From: Paulinella micropora
Lineage: Eukaryota > Cercozoa > Imbricatea > Euglyphida
Direction of reading: 5' to 3'
Assembly (NCBI GenBank): GCA_009731375.1
Contig: BJOX01000075.1
Span: 78,037-116,660 of the forward strand
DNA length: 38,624 nucleotides
Each line of letters starts with the position of its first letter. Position 1 is the first letter of the stretch. Positions 11,410 through 20,382 of this stretch are shown one piece after another. Under the pieces are notes generated by a model. It made no database searches. It saw only the letters and a list, made by a program, of their open reading frames with translations, and was not told where the DNA came from. The translations under genes and the position numbers were made by a program.

Positions 11410-11410
11410 G

Positions 11411-11789
11411 ATGACTGACCTGAACACCAAACAAGACTACTTGAATGAAATTGAAAAATGGAATCTTGACTGCGAAATAAAAAAGCCTACAATTAAATGG
11501 ACTAAGCCTGATATTGTTTCTTTCTATGAGCAATACAAGCCCCGAGACGATAATGTGAAAGTAGTTATTCCGCTTGAAGCAACATTATCAAAAATGATGG
11601 AGGAGCCAAGCACACCCTTTACGGCGACTGACTTGAAAGAAACATGGAATTACGGAAATCAAGGATAATGTTGGCGAAGAAATAGCGACTGCTACATGTA
11701 CAGAAGAAGGATGTATATTAAAGAAAGAATACAAACCAAATGAAACAGATATTTTCTTCAATATGGAAAGTATTAAAAATGAAAATTGA
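11411..11789 (+). pseudogene. unknown small gene, frameshifted
   Basis: The ATG lies just after the previous TAA. The first frame is 85 residues and stops at 11668. A second frame stays open from about 11650 to a TGA at 11787-11789, has the same charged composition, and probably forms the rest of the protein. A one-base shift near 11640-11660 would explain this. No domain is recognised; the N-terminal part is acidic/basic and likely helical. Confidence 0.45.
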
Positions 11790-11916
11790 AAATATTGCTA
11801 AGATTGATAAACCATACCTTGAATATTTAATTCAACAACCTTATTTTAATAACAAAGATGCGGTTAAAAAATCTTTGATATCATATTACCTTCATTATTT
11901 TTTTCTGTATCACTGA
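11779..11916 (+). CDS. partial second copy of the FGKxKGK-type module
   Basis: The 45-codon frame reads KIENIAKIDKPYLEYLIQQP, clearly related to the IQDVATIDKPYLECVMKQP stretch of the gene at 11119. The FGKxKGK half is missing or lost in the preceding broken frame. It overlaps the end of the minus-strand gene at 11910. It is probably a decayed tandem duplicate. Confidence 0.4.
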   Translation: MKIENIAKIDKPYLEYLIQQPYFNNKDAVKKSLISYYLHYFFLYH

Positions 11917-13200
11917 TCCTCAATAAAATTAGCAATAATATTGATATTTCCTCCTCCACCAGCAGAGACAGACTTCTGCGTAAAAGTTAATACATCACTC
12001 GGCGATAGGTATATATCATAACTTCTAAGATTGATTTGTTGAGTTGAAGCACTATTTACGTATAGTTTAAAAATTGTTGTTCCGTTTGCGATAGCACTCG
12101 CCTTTGTGTCAGTATCTACAATTGAATACTTAGAATCAACATCTGCAAAACTTGCTCCAGTTAGTGTTCCATTTAATACCATTCTGACAACATTTGACTT
12201 AGTATCTTCATTTGTAATACTTATCAAAGTTGGATAAACATTTGAATAATTTAAATTAGCACCGCCCGCATCAAATGTTGCTTTGTTTCTTATACTAATA
12301 ATAGGACTTTCAGCGGTGTTTGCTGCTTTACTTCCTTCCACTTCGTTTGTTATACTTGTGTTTATCGTATTCGTTCCCTCAATGAATAAACTAGCACTCG
12401 CTGTTTTAAGAGTTTGTATTCCAGTCTTTGCATCATTTCTCATTACTGCTGTAAAAGGTAATGTTGTATTTCGCAGGCTTACCCCAGTATTAGCATTCGC
12501 ATAGTCAATCATATGAACTAATTGAAATAATCCCGTAATGGGATTTTCAATATAAAACTTAATAGCACCAAAACCTAAATATTGAAATTGAATTTGAAAT
12601 ACATTTCCTTTACTCCAGTCTAAGTTTGGCATAGCCGAAGTTCCATCGCAAGGGTCGTCCCATTCTTCTTGGTCAATATAAACTGCGGCACCTCCTTTAC
12701 AATGTGCAATACTTTTCCTGCTTGATTTTTGTAAAAATAAAATCTATCAACGAGATCATTTCCTATTCCAATATATGAATAGTAATCTTTTGTATCGTCC
12801 GTTGTCCATAGAGCAGTAAAGCGGGCTAGGACACCCATTCCAGTTCTATATTTTATTCTCCTTTTACTTACCAGTCTAGCATCTGCCGTAGCATCCGCTG
12901 TTGTTTTCAATTCAGCCATATTATTCAAAAATGACACAGACGATTTTGTTTCTGTTTTTGTCCATATCCTAGTATTAATGGTATATGGAAAGATTTCTTG
13001 TAATACTGGTGTTAATTGACCTACTACTGCTTCGCCAAAAGCGGTTTTTGAATTATTTGTTTCAATATCGCCATCATATCCAACACTTACATTTATAAAT
13101 TCTCCGTCTGGATTTTGTGCGATTAATTTCTCTGGTGAGTAGTCATTGTTTTTGTTTTTGACTACCTCAAAAACAAATGTGTTATATTGAATGGAAAAAA
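11910..13200 (-). CDS. putative virion surface protein, one frameshift
   Basis: Two adjacent frames, about 13200-12620 and 12632-11910, form one gene interrupted by a one-base shift in an A run at about 12712. The overlap region stays open in the downstream frame. The product is about 430 residues and beta-rich. A block around GNVFQIQFQYLGFGAIKFYI and LVHMIDYANANTG is of a type I associate with large-phage and giant-virus structural proteins. The C terminus is rich in Ser, Thr, Asn and Gly. No ATG is found at the expected start just after the capsid stop, and the frame is open from about 13250. The position after the capsid gene supports a particle component. Confidence 0.55.
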
Positions 13201-13239
13201 AATAAAATCTAAATTTTTTAAATTTTTTGTTTTGGCAGT

Positions 13240-14695
13240 TTATGAAATGGAAATTATATTTGCCTTAACCTGAACCTCCCGCTGAGTGATTGCTACACTT
13301 ACATGCTGATGAGCATTATTCTGTGTAGTGCTAATGAACTCCCATCGTCGCTCATTGGAAAGGTCAAGCCCACTAACTTCATTTTTGTCTTTGCTCCACA
13401 GCGGGCGGGTATTATCCCAAGTATCAACCCAGAACCAGTTGTATTGATACACATTTGAATTCATCAAAACAGAACCTTCAAGTTTAGGTTTCAAGCACAT
13501 ATAATCTTCAAAACTAGCGGGAAATATTTCAAATTCCTGAAGTCGTGCCCCGTCAAGTGTGGTGTGAAAACTGGTAGTCTTAGCGTTTGCTCTGTTATCA
13601 ATATCATGAGCGGTATTCTTGTTTTCGGTGTTGTTAAAGAGTGTGATAAATTTTCTTCAACCTTTTACCATGCACCCTATCAAAGCGGAGAATAATGTTT
13701 TGTGTAGTTGATTGAGCAATGGAATTTTTATAAACATAAGGATAATCAACATTAAAACTCATACCCTCAGGACTCGCCACCTTTTGTTGAATTGATTGAA
13801 TGACATCGGGATTAGTCTCTACGGCAAGGAACAAGTTAAGACTAGAAACACTTACATTACCAGCGGCAGCAACAAGCACTCCTCCACCCGGTGACGAAGC
13901 ATCGTTATTGTAATAATAAATTTTAGGGGTCTGTTGCCATACAATACGCATATTCAAAATCTCTGGAAACATAATAGTCTTATCAAGAGCGAAAATGGTA
14001 TTGTAAAGCATACCGAGATTAATCTTAACAGCGATAGAAGGCTCAGCAGAAGTAGCCGCACCACCAGAGAAATACTTAGCCTCATTATATTCAACATTAA
14101 CAAGGCTATAGGTTCCAGCAGTGCCATCAGATAGAGCGGAATCGTCGTGGCGACGAGCATTTACACTAGGCACTTTGTAGTATGTTTGAATTGCGTCTCT
14201 AACAGTATCGTAGGCTACTGAAGTATCAATTGCTCGCCTTTCTGCTCTACTACCGATAACAATCTTTCCAGCATTACACTTTTGAAGCATACATCCCGCA
14301 CCACTTCCATTATCGTGGTTTTCAAGTGTCAGAAAGTCCTCCATAGAAGTTTCGGCCTTCCAAATAATCTTCGTAAAATTACCAACTTCATTTACATCAC
14401 ACAGATAAACACCTCTACGGGTTTGAAGTTGAATTTGTCTAATAGGAGCCAGACAATCCATATAGCATTTGTTATAGTTCGCGGCAATTGATGGTGGGGC
14501 ATAAGTAAAACTCAAAACAGAGCGGGCTAAGTTAAATGGCCTGCTGATAAGGTCAACGTTGCTTTCTTGTCCTCCTGCGGTAGTAACAGTAATAGTTCCC
14601 GCACCTTCTCGCGGAGTTAGTTTATTCAAACGATACGAAGCACTGATGTAGTCGGTTCTGGAAAAGTCTAGTTCGCCTCCGTGTTGAGTCGGCAT
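13240..14695 (-). CDS. MCP: major capsid protein (double jelly-roll type), one frameshift
   Basis: The frame 14695-13634 and the frame ending at 13240 together give about 485 residues, a normal size for Polinton-type capsid proteins. The reading switches at an A4 run near 13651-13654, and the second frame is open well upstream of its first Met. The segment RPFNLARSVLSFTYAPP and the later IRQIQLQTRRGVYLCDV resemble the first strands of double jelly-roll capsids of Polintons and virophages, where three copies build a hexon. The neighbour upstream in transcription is the penton-type protein, the usual pairing. The ATG at 14695 follows a T/A-rich leader and lies 80 bases from cassette 1. Confidence 0.72.
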
Positions 14696-14775
14696 TTTTT
14701 TTTTTTTTGAAGTAGTGTAAATGAACTAATTCACCAGAATATATTTATAGAAAAAAAATAATTCCAAAATTAATT

Positions 14776-14889
14776 GATATTTTATTCTGACTTCGTCATC
14801 ATAAAACATCGTAAGCCATTAACTTACCTTTTTCGATGTTTGACAATAAACGAGAGTGCGAATAGCACGAAGTGAAATTGTCAAATATC
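14776..14889. repeat. intergenic palindromic cassette 1
   Basis: GATA at 14776, first hairpin (TTTTAT...ATAAAA), CATCG at 14807-14811, 22-base spacer, CGATG at 14834-14838, second hairpin (TTTGACAAT...ATTGTCAAA), TATC ending at 14889. It lies between the minor capsid stop (1 base away) and the capsid start. Confidence 0.9.
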
Positions 14890-14890
14890 T

Positions 14891-15703
14891 TTATCTCTGT
14901 TTCAAAAGATTGAAGAATGATGTAAATAAATTAAAATAATTAGTCTCTCTGTAAATTAATAATGTCATTACAATACCTAACCCATTAAGATTAATCGCTT
15001 GGTCGTTTTCGTCTGTAAGATAAAACCGATACACATTATTTGAACTGGCGGATAATTTCTTACCATACTCTGACCCACTTCCGTCGTATATAATGGCACC
15101 AAATGGAATTTCGTTGGCGGTGTATATTTCTTGTAGCACATGATTATCTCCTTCACCAACTAAGTCCGATTGAAGGTATAAAGTCTTTTCCCCAGTTAGA
15201 ATAATCACATTTGGCGATTTAATGAAATCATTAGCGAAGAAATATGTTGAATTTCTATCAAAACCCATAACCTCGTGAATGCGGGTATCGGTATCAAATA
15301 TAAACCACGGTTGAATACCTCCGTTATTTGAAACACTGAATGTTAATTTACCATCCTCCGCTTCTGTGTTTGTATTGTTGCTTGAGACAACATAAGTATA
15401 GTCATTCGGACTTTCTGCCGTCAGTACCTCCGACAACTTATTTTTTAGATTGTTCATTGTGTAGTTTCCCTCAGGTATCGTAATTAAAGCCTCATACCCG
15501 TCTTCGCTAAGTGTAAAGGTATTATATGGCGAAGCCACAGAGTAATACGACTTTGGAACATAGATATGAAGAATTTTACAATGTGTGGGATTGTCTAGTG
15601 ATTTTAAGTTTATTTCGTGTGTAAAGTCGCTATCTGTACCCGTTATTCTATTCTTACTATTTATGTAATAGATACCCTAACTTCTCCCTCCCTTGTACTC
15701 CAT
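14891..15703 (-). CDS. mCP: minor capsid (penton-type) protein, interrupted by TAG at codon 9
   Basis: Starting at the ATG at 15703, which sits one base beyond cassette 2, the frame is 271 codons with a single in-frame TAG at 15679-15677. The rest is open. The region after the stop begins with an INSKNR-type motif and a run (HEINLKS, then a PKSYYSVASPYNTFTL segment) like the N-terminal part of minor capsid proteins of Polintons and polinton-like viruses. Length and position beside the major capsid gene also fit. This protein forms the five-fold vertices. An internal GTG at 15538 would be another start but would lose the conserved N-terminal strands. Confidence 0.65.
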
Positions 15704-15704
15704 T

Positions 15705-15894
15705 GATATTTTAGAATTGCGTTTCGTGCTCCGCACTCTCACTTATTCTAAAACATCGTTTTTTCTTTTTCAAAAAAAATTAATGCTTATTGTAATCCTT
15801 AAAAGTGCGTAGCCCCCGATGTTTATGGAAGGGGCTGGGCCCCTTTCCAAACCCGCGGGGTATGGTAGGGGTGGAACCCCTCCAAACAAATATC
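15705..15894. repeat. intergenic palindromic cassette 2
   Basis: GATA at 15705, hairpin TTTTAGAAT...ATTCTAAAA, CATCG at 15754-15758, CGATG at 15817-15821, and a longer, GC-rich second hairpin built from GGAAGGGG/CCCCTCC arms, ending in TATC at 15894. It lies between the protease stop and the minor capsid ATG. Confidence 0.9.
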
Positions 15895-15896
15895 AT

Positions 15897-16859
15897 TTAC
15901 AAAAAGGTGTCAAATCCATAACCATTCTGTGCTTTTAATTTCTCCGCTTCTTCTTCTTTTAAGTCTGTATAGCCACTAGCAAACTTAAATCGGTTGCCTT
16001 TCGCCCGCTCCATTAAAAATCTCATACTATGCCAACCGCATGTGTCTGAGGTGTTTGATTGTTGCTTTACTTGATTGACCTTCATTAACAAATAACTATC
16101 GGGATGGCTTCGGTCAATTAGTTGTTTCATTTGTTGTTGAAAGTCTTCTGTCGGCTCGTAAAGTGCTAATGGGTCATACACTTCAACACTCCTGTCTTTA
16201 TCTAGACTTATCCATACGGCGATCCAATGAGACCCCGCTTGCTTGTGATTGTCTAAATTCATAATAAATCCGTATCGCTTTCTGCTTCCGGGCTTCAACT
16301 TGTAGATTTCATCACTGGCTATTGCTCCGAGATACCATCCATATTTTTTCATTATGTCGTCTATTTCATTAGTCATTAAACCGCGACCCTCTCCTTGTAA
16401 TGGGACTTGCTCTTGCTGTTGCTCTGGTGTCTCCGCGACGCTCGGGGGTATGGTTGTCTCCTCTTGCTGTTGTTGCTGTGACTCCGCAGAACTTGTGCTC
16501 GGGGGTGGTGCTACATCTGTCGGTTGTGTCTCCGCTGGTTGTGGATTTGTCATTTCAAATATAAGTTGTTTAGCATCTGGAGAATTTTCAAAACGGGGTG
16601 GGTCTATTGGCGATAGAGTGCTATTTACAGGAGTTTTTTTTTCTTCATTCTTTTTGCTTTCATTTTTAGCAATCATTTTTGTTGTAAATTCTTCTAGTTT
16701 ATCCCATCCATCTTCTGCCGATGATATGTTTTCAGTGATTTTTTGTGTGTATAACCATCTCTTTAAACTAGTGGCGTAGTCGTTTGAACCTTTGTTTTTT
16801 ATCATAGGGATATTAATGCCTGCTTTTTTAAGGTGATTTATTATTGTATGATTTTTCAT
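15897..16859 (-). CDS. PRO: maturation cysteine protease, adenain/ULP1-like
   Basis: The protein has 320 residues. The N-terminal half is a helical segment and a Pro/Gln/Ser-rich linker (about residues 75-160). The C-terminal half carries the expected catalytic order of adenovirus protease and ULP1 enzymes: His211 in GSHWIAVW, Asp229 in VEVYDPL, a Gln before the nucleophile, and Cys274 in DTCGWHSMRFL. Such proteases process capsid and core proteins during assembly. The start ATG overlaps the upstream stop as ATGA (16859-16856), so it is translationally coupled to the coiled-coil protein before it. Confidence 0.88.
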   Translation of the reverse strand: MKNHTIINHLKKAGINIPMIKNKGSNDYATSLKRWLYTQKITENISSAEDGWDKLEEFTTKMIAKNESKKNEEKKTPVNSTLSPIDPPRFENSPDAKQLIFEMTNPQPAETQPTDVAPPPSTSSAESQQQQQEETTIPPSVAETPEQQQEQVPLQGEGRGLMTNEIDDIMKKYGWYLGAIASDEIYKLKPGSRKRYGFIMNLDNHKQAGSHWIAVWISLDKDRSVEVYDPLALYEPTEDFQQQMKQLIDRSHPDSYLLMKVNQVKQQSNTSDTCGWHSMRFLMERAKGNRFKFASGYTDLKEEEAEKLKAQNGYGFDTFL

Positions 16860-17611
16860 TTTTTGACACGTTTTTTTCTTGATTTCTCAGAGAACATTTC
16901 ATCAATAATTCTTCGTCTCTTTTCTTCTTCCAAATCTTTTTCTTGTTTATTTACTTTGTCAGTTATATCAGTTATTTTTGGGGAAGATGTAGTTTCGGTT
17001 TTCTTTGGTTTATTTATAGTTGAAGGGGTATTCGGTTTCGCTATAAACGGCTGTGCAACTGGAGCCGTCAATAATCCCTGTCTATGTCGTTGTTCTGCCT
17101 GTAGTTCTTGAATAAGTCGTTGTTCCTTCTTCTGTTCCCTAGACTTTTCTTCCTGTCTTTCCTTAATCTCCGCCAGTTGTCTCTTATGATCCCTATTCAT
17201 TATTTCATTTAGTTCCTTAGTATCTGCTTTGATTTTTCTTTCTAGCCTCTTCTTCTCCTCTTCTATCTCATCCCGTTTCTTCTTTTCCTTTTCTTCCTCG
17301 TCATGTATTAACTCATATTTCTTTTGTAAGTTGCTTTGTATCTGGTTTCTGTTCTCGTGTTCAAGACGATTGAAATCAGATTTGATTATTTTTTCCCTTG
17401 GTTTGCGGCCCTGTCTTTGTGGGCTCGGCTTACCAATATATTTCATAAAAAGTTTAACGATTTGTAATGTGCTTAAATCATTTGTTTTCTTACCAAAATT
17501 AAGATAATATTTTTTACCCTTCTGGATAATATAAGGTCTCCCGCTCTTATTCCTATAAACTCTAGGTGGACGGACTTTTGCCTTTTTCTTATTAGTCTTT
17601 TTAGCGACCAT
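16856..17611 (-). CDS. Lys-rich coiled-coil protein
   Basis: The protein has 251 residues. A basic N terminus contains a RVYRNKSGRPYIIQKGKKYY block of a type often found in short proteins of Polinton-like viruses. A long Glu/Lys/Arg heptad-like coiled coil (about residues 80-185), a Pro/Thr linker and a second charged helix follow. It ends in TGA overlapping the protease ATG. The ATG at 17611 follows cassette 3 by six bases. It is probably a structural or core component; no enzyme motif is seen. Confidence 0.7.
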   Translation of the reverse strand: MVAKKTNKKKAKVRPPRVYRNKSGRPYIIQKGKKYYLNFGKKTNDLSTLQIVKLFMKYIGKPSPQRQGRKPREKIIKSDFNRLEHENRNQIQSNLQKKYELIHDEEEKEKKKRDEIEEEKKRLERKIKADTKELNEIMNRDHKRQLAEIKERQEEKSREQKKEQRLIQELQAEQRHRQGLLTAPVAQPFIAKPNTPSTINKPKKTETTSSPKITDITDKVNKQEKDLEEEKRRRIIDEMFSEKSRKKRVKK

Positions 17612-17617
17612 TGTATA

Positions 17618-17762
17618 GATAGTTTAGAATTGCGTTTCGTGCTATCGCACTCTCACTTATTCTAAACCATCGTTTTTTTATTTGGGAAAAAAGTAATCTG
17701 TTTTCGATGGTTATCAACAAACGGGAGTTGCGTTAGCAACGAGAGTGTAGTTGATAACTATC
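17618..17762. repeat. intergenic palindromic cassette 3 (G:C variant)
   Basis: GATA at 17618, hairpin GTTTAGAAT...ATTCTAAAC, CATCG at 17668-17672, CGATG at 17705-17709, hairpin GTTATCAAC...GTTGATAAC, TATC ending at 17762. The first hairpin pair is G:C in both halves instead of T:A. Its right end overlaps the TGA of the next gene. Confidence 0.92.
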
Positions 17763-18069
17763 AGCGAAACTTTACAGCACCTCCTCGTTGCTTACCATAT
17801 CCGAGTTTTGCGGCGGTTGCACTAACACTACCCGCGTAAAGCCCAACACTACTCAATGCCCCCGCAGTCCTAGAGATTACCTTATTATCGCGAAGGAATT
17901 TAGAAACAGCCAAGGCAGTTTTTCCGACCTTAGCCCAGTTAATCTTTCCTCCCTTTTGTCCGCATCCCTTCTTCTTGGTTTTCTTTTTTCCTCCCTTCTG
18001 TGGCATTGATGGATTGTATCCGATGTTATATCCTGATGGTTGTGAAATTATCACTGGCGATACTGGCAT
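17761..18069 (-). CDS. small basic Gly/Lys-rich protein, likely virion core
   Basis: The protein has 102 residues. The middle has a GGKKKTKKKGCGQKGGK cluster followed by a mildly hydrophobic helix-forming segment (TAGALSSVGLYAGSVSATAA) and a basic tail ending GGAVKFR. The layout recalls small adenovirus-like core or cement proteins that are cut by the viral protease, but no sequence family is certain. It lies between the ATPase and the coiled-coil/protease pair in the virion cluster. Its stop TGA is part of cassette 3. Confidence 0.6.
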   Translation of the reverse strand: MPVSPVIISQPSGYNIGYNPSMPQKGGKKKTKKKGCGQKGGKINWAKVGKTALAVSKFLRDNKVISRTAGALSSVGLYAGSVSATAAKLGYGKQRGGAVKFR

Positions 18070-18134
18070 ATATTAGAAAGATTTTAAAAAAATCTTTCAG
18101 CAAAAATAAAAAAATAATTCTAAAAATATTATTT

Positions 18135-18249
18135 GATATTTTATTCACCCGCTACGCGGTTTCATAAAACATCGTTTTTTACTTTTATGGTTTCGATGTT
18201 TGACAATAAACGAGAGTGCGAATAGCACGAAGTGAAATTGTCAAATATC
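18135..18249. repeat. intergenic palindromic cassette 4
   Basis: GATA at 18135, hairpin TTTTAT...ATAAAA with inner CCGCTACGCGG, CATCG at 18170-18174, 19-base spacer, CGATG at 18194-18198, hairpin TTTGACAAT...ATTGTCAAA, TATC ending at 18249. The right hairpin is nearly identical to that of cassette 1. The ATPase TGA overlaps the right end. Confidence 0.92.
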
Positions 18250-19042
18250 ATTTTAATCTGAAGTTGAAGTTTTTTCTTAACTCATCATCGACACTTGAGA
18301 CATAAAGAAAATTAAATCTCTCCTTTGTTGCTTCGTGATACTTTTGAAGAAAGTAATCAAAGTCAAAAGATAGGTCTAAGTGTTTATACACGAGTTCCAT
18401 TTTGTCCTGAGATTGCCCCGGAAAGATTAATAAATAATCTAACTGCTTAATGGCTTCTGGCCGTAGGTCGTTTAAATACTGGCTTGACATAATCACCTTT
18501 GATTTATAGTGTCTGTTCTTTTTTAACAAATCACTTACGGACTTGTCTCTTAATCCACTCCCTAAATCATCCAAAACAAAAACAACCTTTGGAGAAATAT
18601 ACTTACTTGGCCTTTCTTTCGCCTCCGCGGAGCTCTGTTTCTTTTCTTTTCCAAAATAAAGAAATGGTGGTTTCTCCATAGGTTCTTTAGCATCCTGTTT
18701 AATTTCGCCTTCCTGCTCTTCATCTGGTTTGTTCAGTTTGTCAAGTTCATAGTCTATAACATTTACACCATCCGATTTAAGAAAGGTATATATCGCCATC
18801 GGGTTTCCCCTGTTCTTAAAGTGCTTAACCATGGCTTTATAAATGTAGTCCTTGTGTATCGTTGAAGCAATAATGACAATGCGGGTTTTTCTGTCTGTAG
18901 TCCGTTTCAGTATTTCAAAGAGTGCTGTCGTTTTCCCGCTCTTCTTACGGGCGAGTAGAAATATGTTGGCATATGGCTCATTAAATAATTTATAACCTTT
19001 TGCTTTTTTATTTCCATCACCCTCTTGTTTTACTGGCTTCAC
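18248..19042 (-). CDS. ATP: genome-packaging ATPase, A32/FtsK-HerA type
   Basis: About 264 residues from the GTG at 19042. Walker A is LLARKKSGKTTALFEIL near residue 30, Walker B is KVVFVLDDLGSG near residue 150, and an SSQYLNDL stretch follows, as in the packaging ATPases of Polintons and nucleocytoplasmic large viruses. The enzyme pumps DNA into the preformed capsid. The frame is open upstream of the GTG and reads on towards cassette 5. The ATG that directly abuts the cassette (19070) is one base out of frame, so the natural start was probably there and a base has been lost. Confidence 0.88.
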   Translation of the reverse strand: MKPVKQEGDGNKKAKGYKLFNEPYANIFLLARKKSGKTTALFEILKRTTDRKTRIVIIASTIHKDYIYKAMVKHFKNRGNPMAIYTFLKSDGVNVIDYELDKLNKPDEEQEGEIKQDAKEPMEKPPFLYFGKEKKQSSAEAKERPSKYISPKVVFVLDDLGSGLRDKSVSDLLKKNRHYKSKVIMSSQYLNDLRPEAIKQLDYLLIFPGQSQDKMELVYKHLDLSFDFDYFLQKYHEATKERFNFLYVSSVDDELRKNFNFRLK

Positions 19043-19070
19043 CTTGACATTGTTTATTTTAAGCAGCGCA

Positions 19071-19217
19071 TGATATTTTAGAATTGCGCTTCGTGCTGTC
19101 GCACTCTCTCTTATTCTAAAACATCGTTTTTTTCATTTACAAGAAATTAAATGGTTTTACGATGTTTGTTGAAGACATAGTCTGAAAAGAAAATCGTAGA
19201 TTTTCTAAACAAATATC
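19071..19217. repeat. intergenic palindromic cassette 5
   Basis: GATA at 19071, hairpin TTTTAGAAT...ATTCTAAAA, CATCG at 19122-19126, 33-base spacer, CGATG at 19160-19164, hairpin TTTGTT...AACAAA, TATC ending at 19217. The right end overlaps the TGA of the 120-residue gene. Confidence 0.92.
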
Positions 19218-19578
19218 AGCCTAAAAATTCCAAACACACTACAATTCGGCCCGCTAAATTTCCTGTGTCAATATTTCCGCTGTCAGTTTCAAGGACTTTA
19301 AATGTATATTGTCCGTCAGTCCATCCGACAACACCCAAATTATAACCGAGATTTGAAATGTTTGCTGTGGTGCTGTCCGCAAATGTTCCAATAATTCCAA
19401 TTCTATCCATGTAAAGAATTCTGGTTTCGGTTTCGGTCTGGTCGTTCATATAGTGGATAAATTTTACATTCATTTTGGTTGGTGTGAATGACATTTGAAT
19501 ATTTTTATTAAATGTTTTGCTTCCTCCAGCAAAATCATTGCTCAGAAAAATAATCTTTTGGTATTTGTGCTCCGTCAT
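19216..19578 (-). CDS. unknown beta-rich 120-residue protein
   Basis: The product is compact and rich in Thr, Asn, Gly and aromatic residues, without Cys clusters or membrane segments. Its predicted strands alternate, for example MNVKFIHYMN and GQYTFKVLE. This composition suits a small capsid-associated or fibre-type protein, but I recognise no family. It lies immediately upstream of the ATPase on the same strand and is divergent from the secreted Cys-rich gene. Start at the ATG at 19578; the stop TGA lies in cassette 5. Confidence 0.6.
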   Translation of the reverse strand: MTEHKYQKIIFLSNDFAGGSKTFNKNIQMSFTPTKMNVKFIHYMNDQTETETRILYMDRIGIIGTFADSTTANISNLGYNLGVVGWTDGQYTFKVLETDSGNIDTGNLAGRIVVCLEFLG

Positions 19579-19641
19579 TCTGACTACGCTTGCTTCGCCA
19601 CTTCGTGCTTTGTGGTTAAAATATATAAATATAGATATAAG

Positions 19642-19899
19642 ATGATAAAAATTTTATTAATATTTGTAGGGTCTGTGTTAGGTCGGACTGCCTGCGACTT
19701 TTACTCGCGGGTCAGTGAGAAAAAAAATGAGAGTTGTGCTTATTGTATAAAGCAAGGGGTAGATACGGGGTTTAAGTGTGTTTTCATAAATAACGGAAAT
19801 AATATGTGTCGTAGTTTTGATGAGGCTTTGCCTTTAATGTGTGCTGGCGATAATAGATGGTATATGACACATACCTATGAATGCTCACTTCTTACTTGA
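19642..19899 (+). CDS. small secreted Cys-rich protein
   Basis: From the ATG at 19642 the product has 85 residues. The first 15 or so (MIKILLIFVGSVLGRTA) form a likely signal peptide. The remainder has six cysteines: one just after the signal, a CAYC pair, and single Cys after GFK, NNM and ALPLM, with one more near the end. The spacing suggests disulfide bonding in the secretory route. I cannot name a family. It is one of very few plus-strand genes in this half and overlaps the convergent two-TM gene by 15 bases. Confidence 0.6.
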   Translation: MIKILLIFVGSVLGRTACDFYSRVSEKKNESCAYCIKQGVDTGFKCVFINNGNNMCRSFDEALPLMCAGDNRWYMTHTYECSLLT

Positions 19900-20238
19900 A
19901 GAAGGTGATGGAAGGCAAATTCCTATGAGTAAATTCAAAATACCGACATAAGTATTAGCAACCTCGCACGGCAAGTTCTTTTCAGATAGCCTTACGATAC
20001 AAAGGGTTATAATGGCAATAATGATACCCATTTGAAATAAGTATTTAATAAGTCTGCTGTCTGTCGGTCTGTTTTTTATACAACAACAATTCCAGTTATC
20101 TTCCAATTCCTGCTCTATTTTTTTTTCCTCAGTCTTTAGTTCTACTTCAAGAACACGAGACTTTAATTCGGGAGTTAGTTCGCCGTCTATTTCAATGACT
20201 GGCGGTGGCCTATGAAATCTAGTTGTATTATTTGACAT
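19885..20238 (-). CDS. two-TM small membrane protein
   Basis: The protein has 117 residues. A soluble acidic N-terminal part includes a Glu/Lys helix (about residues 20-48) and a Cys-Cys-Cys patch. Two hydrophobic segments follow (about 67-82 and 95-110), then a Pro/Ser tail with a terminal Lys pair. Short two-helix proteins ending in a PSP-type tail are common in Polinton-like and large DNA viruses, possibly in an inner membrane, though function is unproven. The ATG at 20238 abuts cassette 6 with no spacer. Confidence 0.65.
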   Translation of the reverse strand: MSNNTTRFHRPPPVIEIDGELTPELKSRVLEVELKTEEKKIEQELEDNWNCCCIKNRPTDSRLIKYLFQMGIIIAIITLCIVRLSEKNLPCEVANTYVGILNLLIGICLPSPSSSKK

Positions 20239-20382
20239 GATATTTTAGAATTGCGATTCGTGCTGTCGCACTCTCTTATTCTAAAACATCGTTTTTTTAT
20301 TTTGAAAAAAATTAAATAGACGACGATGTTTATCAACAAACGAGAATGAGTGAAACGAATGAGAGTGTAGTTGATAAATATC
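20239..20382. repeat. intergenic palindromic cassette 6
   Basis: GATA at 20239, hairpin TTTTAGAAT...ATTCTAAAA, CATCG at 20287-20291, 32-base spacer, CGATG at 20324-20328, hairpin TTTATCAAC...GTTGATAAA, TATC ending at 20382. The right end overlaps the fibre TGA and the left end touches the ATG of the two-TM gene. Confidence 0.93.

Noticed and set aside
16354-17507. Plus-strand Ser/Phe/Cys-rich frames
   Set aside because: Antisense of the protease linker and the Lys-rich coiled coil.
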